NCBI GenBank assembly: GCA_016292455.1
Contig: JAEDIL010000066.1
Span: 1 to 9,927, forward strand
DNA length: 9,927 bases
Source: Clostridiaceae bacterium
GTDB taxonomy: Bacteria > Bacillota > Clostridia > Oscillospirales > Acutalibacteraceae
Direction of reading: 5' to 3'
The stretch's first letter is position 1, and each line of letters begins with the position of its first letter. Below the pieces are notes generated by a model. That model was not told the origin of the DNA and did no database searches. It saw only the letters and a list, made by a program, of their open reading frames with translations. The position numbers were made by a program, and so were the translations under genes. Positions 7,701-9,927 of the stretch are shown piece by piece.

Positions 7701-7981
7701 AATTAAAGCTTGAGTATAGGTATTACTTGTTCCTTTTCATGATCCTCCAGTCAAACAGACAGAAAGTGAAGAGAATGGCTGACTTGATTCAACTTGAACT
7801 TCGTTATAAGGAATATTTAAAGGGCGGTATGCCGCAAACGCTGCTTGAAGACTATCATACTTTCATAAAGGTTGATGCGAAAGCAAGTCTGAATTCTATT
7901 TTGCCGGTATTTTCATTGGGCAGTGACGGAAAAAAGAAGACAGGCTGGGGAATGAAATCAATAAAATATGTCGGATATTAA
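4781..7981 (+). CDS. Very large TadG-like/DUF5702-type membrane protein
   Basis: 1066 residues, by far the largest product here. The N terminus (basic segment, KGAISIFLSLLLTG, membrane helix about 17-39, then MEGNRYKVAQQVLDEAT) resembles TadG and the DUF5702 proteins of Clostridia, as does the later ALSQLAGLDSTLQKRFGLYGV. Residue +5 after Gly16 is Phe, so processing by the prepilin peptidase is doubtful. Other visible parts: a helical stretch about 130-200; a Pro-rich spot near 262-270 (KPAPTPPSGE); a Lys/Glu/Gln-rich likely coiled coil about 364-470; an uncharged hydrophobic region about 694-731; another hydrophobic stretch about 828-849 (FGPLVFILLMYYES); and a mixed C-terminal domain. Only the N-terminal helix is a clear membrane segment. 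The ATG follows GGTGA and the tadE stop is 1 nt before it, so coupling is likely. It is flanked by two TadE-like genes, which supports a TadG-like role in pilus anchoring or surface display. Exact function unknown. Confidence 0.85.
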   Translation: MKNKRIWNKLIKGTKGAISIFLSLLLTGVCSLTALVMEGNRYKVAQQVLDEATITTALSQLAGLDSTLQKRFGLYGVKSKDGKASNVNEILKKNSDASANGISLLYNLSNSNASFHYDLANYSVLERQILEHEKYRAPLEMLEEFIDIDKIISDIIKKIRELIPMLDNILDICDAIADILEGLKAIYSLAKTIQQLESSTVGGAPGFNNEFADIVTAGWGSIEKLINDEGWDNIVADPSYYTSHNNLSNAINAKIDYLKAHKPAPTPPSGECPTVNYGNKSNADKLYHIASALEKAIKMDYFDDNGIVDGDISELFKKLSSNEKNDLSLTNSNKNISREDFISRISERINSFGLSIEENPTKTDAKTAKENIEGKAASFKSIYNSQSRQKQAWEDQNKKYQDYQAKIKELNEAIDSSKNNLSSALGKIGTLLGTYKTNFEKATTALEKAINAGKKMKDATEKIKEKSGDWSDPDVSKVDLGPLDMLYEELKRVGTIPADAGLVFVAEQKGELEKLNGVDINENFGSLTSHSEYRTGLMANYDTTSPRYYLTKAQMTEFLAAIAGINVVKTMNSQLVQTISIFKQLFSAFSPLPAAYELDCKVNLNSSTMGILPSRTGTNSEGDIDVSDINAVRSYLNDARTLLGSVYDSDIGLVSPDKDTGSDMLNEELTERIANVSENCQKLTRSQNDGELIVGTVFPLISAVVRIVSSIPTIVSIVTDVTFIANHIVDVLKMLPSMLGESVLINQFAITKFSNRLDKVKGESGIGKSLNGSAGNIPAQTFSQANLEYIVAGDSSEVNNQKYCFSMIMGLRMLNNALLIFKDSNWMKLIGACNVFGPLVFILLMYYESNIDMNLLIRLKMKVPLIKTKLVLSLQSTEVEAFGTLERSSEEISVIATDDSISITSTYTQETWYYYESWTEYEIGLQDKGGHISNIENDLEIMGDGNSSQLKQFYAQNDISGETKKMLESLEDGKLKLEYRYYLFLFMILQSNRQKVKRMADLIQLELRYKEYLKGGMPQTLLEDYHTFIKVDAKASLNSILPVFSLGSDGKKKTGWGMKSIKYVGY

Positions 7982-7993
7982 GGGGGAAAAAGT

Positions 7994-8596
7994 ATGAAAA
8001 AGCAAGAAAGCGGTGTACTGGTTGTTGAGGCCTCGATTTCTTTGACCGCATTTATGTTTTTAATTCTGTTTTTTCTCAGTTTTTCACATGTATATCGTGC
8101 TCAGGAAGTTGTGTCACATGCGTCATTTCAGACCGCTCAGACGTTGGCTGTTGACAGTTATTTCAGAGAAACGGTTGGCGAAGCCGGAACAGCAGGTGCA
8201 ATCACAAAGCTGTCAGACTTTATTGCAGCGATAAGCGGAAAAGGGTCTTCCGGTCTTACCGATTCATATTGTAGTCTTGGAACGGTCAAAAATCTGAAAG
8301 GATTGTTTTCAAAGGAATTTGCAAGAAGTATTGCCGATGATACCGATAAAGCGAATCAGATATTGAAAGATCTTGGAGTTGTCGACGGAATATCAGGAAT
8401 TGACTTTTCGGGTTGCTATATTGAAGACAGTATTATTCACGTTAATGTTAAGTATAAGCTGAAACTCAGACTTAATTTCTTTGGAAAACAAACATTGAGT
8501 TTGAGTAAAGAAGCTGTCTGTAAGTCTTTTGCAAGTATTAAAGAAGACAACAACGCTCCCACAAAGCCAAAGTCAGGTGGTGGCGGCAGCTACTGA
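7994..8596 (+). CDS. Second TadE/TadF-like minor pseudopilin
   Basis: 200 residues with an extremely short prepilin leader: MKKQESG then VLVVEASIS, giving Glu12 at +5 after Gly7. The membrane helix is about 13-33 (FMFLILFFLSF within it), followed by an extracytoplasmic domain. Visible stretches include VVSHASFQTAQTLAVDSYF, a Gly/Ser-rich loop near 80-88, and a beta-like region around IIHVNVKYKLKLRLNFFG. The C terminus is a low-complexity tail, KPKSGGGGSY. Tad loci usually carry two TadE-family proteins (TadE and TadF), and this would be the second. The start is supported by a purine-rich AAGGGGGA ribosome-binding site overlapping the previous stop (7980-7987). TadE versus TadF cannot be told from sequence alone. 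A substrate role for the A24 peptidase encoded upstream is inferred from the leader. Confidence 0.84.
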   Translation: MKKQESGVLVVEASISLTAFMFLILFFLSFSHVYRAQEVVSHASFQTAQTLAVDSYFRETVGEAGTAGAITKLSDFIAAISGKGSSGLTDSYCSLGTVKNLKGLFSKEFARSIADDTDKANQILKDLGVVDGISGIDFSGCYIEDSIIHVNVKYKLKLRLNFFGKQTLSLSKEAVCKSFASIKEDNNAPTKPKSGGGGSY

Positions 8597-8658
8597 TGGC
8601 AAAAAGTCAATTTGTATACGATGTTAGTTTAATTTTGACGAAAGAGAGAGAGACCACA

Positions 8659-9927
8659 ATGAACAGTTTTACCTATGAGAATCAAGGAACAAACACATAT
8701 CTTGTTTATCATGTTGGTGCCGACGAAACAATTGATTCGCTGGGACTTGGAATGCTTACTAACAATACAATTCCGGGTCTTGCACAGACAATGTGTTTGC
8801 AGATGAATAACGACAAATTTATCAAATACAATGTTTCTGCAAAGGTTTCAGTGCGCCAGTTCTTTACAGGTCCGGTGAACAAAGCCAGACTTCTGGGTGT
8901 ATTCAATGGGATTGCCAGCGCAATGATCGCTGCTGAAGATTATATGATAGATCCCGATACTATTCTGCTTGACCTTGATTATATTTTCGCTGATGTTTCC
9001 AGTTGTGAAACGGTGCTTGTTTGTTTGCCGATTGTTGATACAGAAAGGCAGCATATAGATCTTGGCTTGTTTTTTAAGAATATTATGTTTTCTACTCAGT
9101 TTGACCAGACGGAAAACTGCGATTATGTTGCGAAGATTATGAATCATCTCAATAGCATGCCGATATTCTCTCTTACGGATTTTAAGAAGATGATCGATGG
9201 TCTTATGAAAAACACTGCGTTGGATTCTGTGATTTCTGAGAAAAAAGCAGTTGAGCCGGTGCTACAAAACTATTCACAGCCTCCGGCTCCGGTGGCACAG
9301 GAAAGCCAGCCGACGAAAAAGCAGACATATCAGCAGCCCGTAGCTACACAAATAAGTCAGCCATCGGTGCAAAAGCCATACACAAAGCCGGAAGAGCAAA
9401 GAGTGTCGGGTCGATACGAAAGCGATGTTCCGATTTCAGTAACAACGCCTGCGGCAGATAAAGAAGATGATGTCAAACCGATGTCCAAGCTTTATCTTCT
9501 TCAGCATTACACAAAGGAAAACAAGGCGATCTATGAAGCACAGAAAGCATCAAAAAAGAAAGGTGCTTCCGTAGCCGGCTCACCTCCAAAAAACAAAGCG
9601 TATGAGAACAAGCAGAAGATCACCATTCCGGGAGGAAAAGAGACCCCTAACGTCGGATTTGCTATTCCTGGTCAGTCTGCACCTCAGAACACCCCGATTT
9701 CAAAAACCAACGCTCAGCAGCCTGCGGTCAGACCGATAAGAATTCAGGATCCGCCAAAAGATCAGCCTGTTGCCGAAAGCGTACCTGTACAGAAGTCGGA
9801 TGTTATCAGTGTGTCTGCCCAGCCGGCATATGTACCGCCGACACCGGTTGCTTCGGGAAATTTCGGTGAAACAGTTGTTCTGAACGGAGGAATGTCTGCC
9901 GATACAGTTGTTCTGAATGCCGGAATG
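8659..9927 (+). CDS. DUF6382-type protein, probably with a C-terminal FHA domain (3'-truncated by window edge)
   Basis: 423 codons are visible with no stop. Residues 1-185 form a folded-looking domain (NTYLVYHVG, then LLDLDYIFADVSSCETVLVC, then FDQTENCDYVAKIMNHL) resembling the DUF6382 domain found at the N terminus of FHA-domain proteins in Clostridia. Residues about 200-270 and 305-400 are Pro/Gln-rich and disordered. Between them a short helical stretch, PMSKLYLLQHYTKENKAIYE (274-293), recurs in such proteins as I recall them. At the window's end two tandem motifs, TVVLNGGM and TVVLNAGM, have Thr405 and Thr416. The FHA domain itself would lie past the edge and is inferred. No membrane segment is visible, so the protein is likely cytosolic and may link phospho-signalling to the pilus. 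Start chosen at 8659 because family members begin shortly before the NxYLV motif; an in-frame ATG at 8596 overlaps the previous stop as TGATG and would add 21 residues. Confidence 0.75.
   Translation, partial: MNSFTYENQGTNTYLVYHVGADETIDSLGLGMLTNNTIPGLAQTMCLQMNNDKFIKYNVSAKVSVRQFFTGPVNKARLLGVFNGIASAMIAAEDYMIDPDTILLDLDYIFADVSSCETVLVCLPIVDTERQHIDLGLFFKNIMFSTQFDQTENCDYVAKIMNHLNSMPIFSLTDFKKMIDGLMKNTALDSVISEKKAVEPVLQNYSQPPAPVAQESQPTKKQTYQQPVATQISQPSVQKPYTKPEEQRVSGRYESDVPISVTTPAADKEDDVKPMSKLYLLQHYTKENKAIYEAQKASKKKGASVAGSPPKNKAYENKQKITIPGGKETPNVGFAIPGQSAPQNTPISKTNAQQPAVRPIRIQDPPKDQPVAESVPVQKSDVISVSAQPAYVPPTPVASGNFGETVVLNGGMSADTVVLNAGM
9871..9917 (+). repeat. Tandem 33-nt-period repeat encoding TVVL motifs
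   Basis: The 14-mer ACAGTTGTTCTGAA occurs at 9871-9884 and exactly again at 9904-9917, in the same reading frame. It encodes TVVLN twice with an 11-residue period, and both copies end in Gly-Met within the visible sequence. More copies may lie past the window edge. Confidence 0.75.

Noticed and set aside
8605..8640. Possible promoter before the FHA-type gene (TTTAAT at 8628-8633)
   Set aside because: No acceptable -35 lies 16-18 nt upstream, and the region can be read as an in-frame extension of the gene.
8848..9147. Reverse-strand ORF of 99 residues opposite the FHA-type gene
   Set aside because: It lies wholly antisense to a convincing long frame with family-like sequence; its own translation has no recognisable motif and no ribosome-binding context was evident.

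Overview
The window is an all-forward-strand stretch of a Tad (tight adherence, type IVb/Flp pilus) locus. It probably comes from a low-to-moderate-GC gut or rumen Clostridia (Ruminococcaceae/Oscillospiraceae/Lachnospiraceae-like). The evidence is the Firmicute-style purine-rich Shine-Dalgarno sequences, the gene set (Flp1-like pilin, DUF5702-type TadG-like protein, WG-repeat protein, DUF6382/FHA-type protein) and the absence of any outer-membrane secretin or TadD-like lipoprotein gene here. Taxonomy is inferred from family resemblance and was not checked by a search.

Layout: (1-687) 3' part of a tadB-like inner-membrane platform gene, open at the left edge; (691-1566) tadC-like platform gene; (1615-1845) short Flp-like pilin with the best ribosome-binding site in the window and a possible promoter of its own; (1846-1958) a structured 113-nt spacer with a 12-bp palindrome and a 13-bp perfect hairpin stem; (1959-2777) A24 prepilin peptidase; (2789-4108) membrane-anchored helical/WG-repeat protein; (4120-4779) TadE-like pseudopilin; (4781-7981) 1066-residue TadG-like/DUF5702-type protein; (7994-8596) second TadE/TadF-like pseudopilin; (8659-9927) N-terminal part of a DUF6382-type protein that probably ends in an FHA domain beyond the right edge. 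No gene-free stretch exceeds about 113 nt, and no RNA gene, mobile element or CRISPR array was seen.

How the genes work together: TadB and TadC form the inner-membrane platform driven by a TadA ATPase, which is not in this window and is probably upstream. The A24 peptidase would cleave the leaders of the Flp-like pilin and the two E+5-bearing TadE-like pseudopilins. The DUF5702 protein takes the place of TadG and may cap, anchor or display something on the pilus. The WG-repeat protein is a likely extracytoplasmic accessory. The FHA-type protein suggests Ser/Thr-phosphorylation control. Gene spacing (1-12 nt for most pairs) points to one operon with coupled translation.

The least conventional points are the pilin expression module (perfect -10, strong SD, downstream hairpin), the pilin's lack of the usual Glu+5, the very large TadG-like protein with a coiled-coil middle, and tandem TVVL motifs in the FHA-type protein that look like FHA-recognised phospho-threonine sites. 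The system as a whole is a recognisable Gram-positive Tad locus, not a wholly new one.
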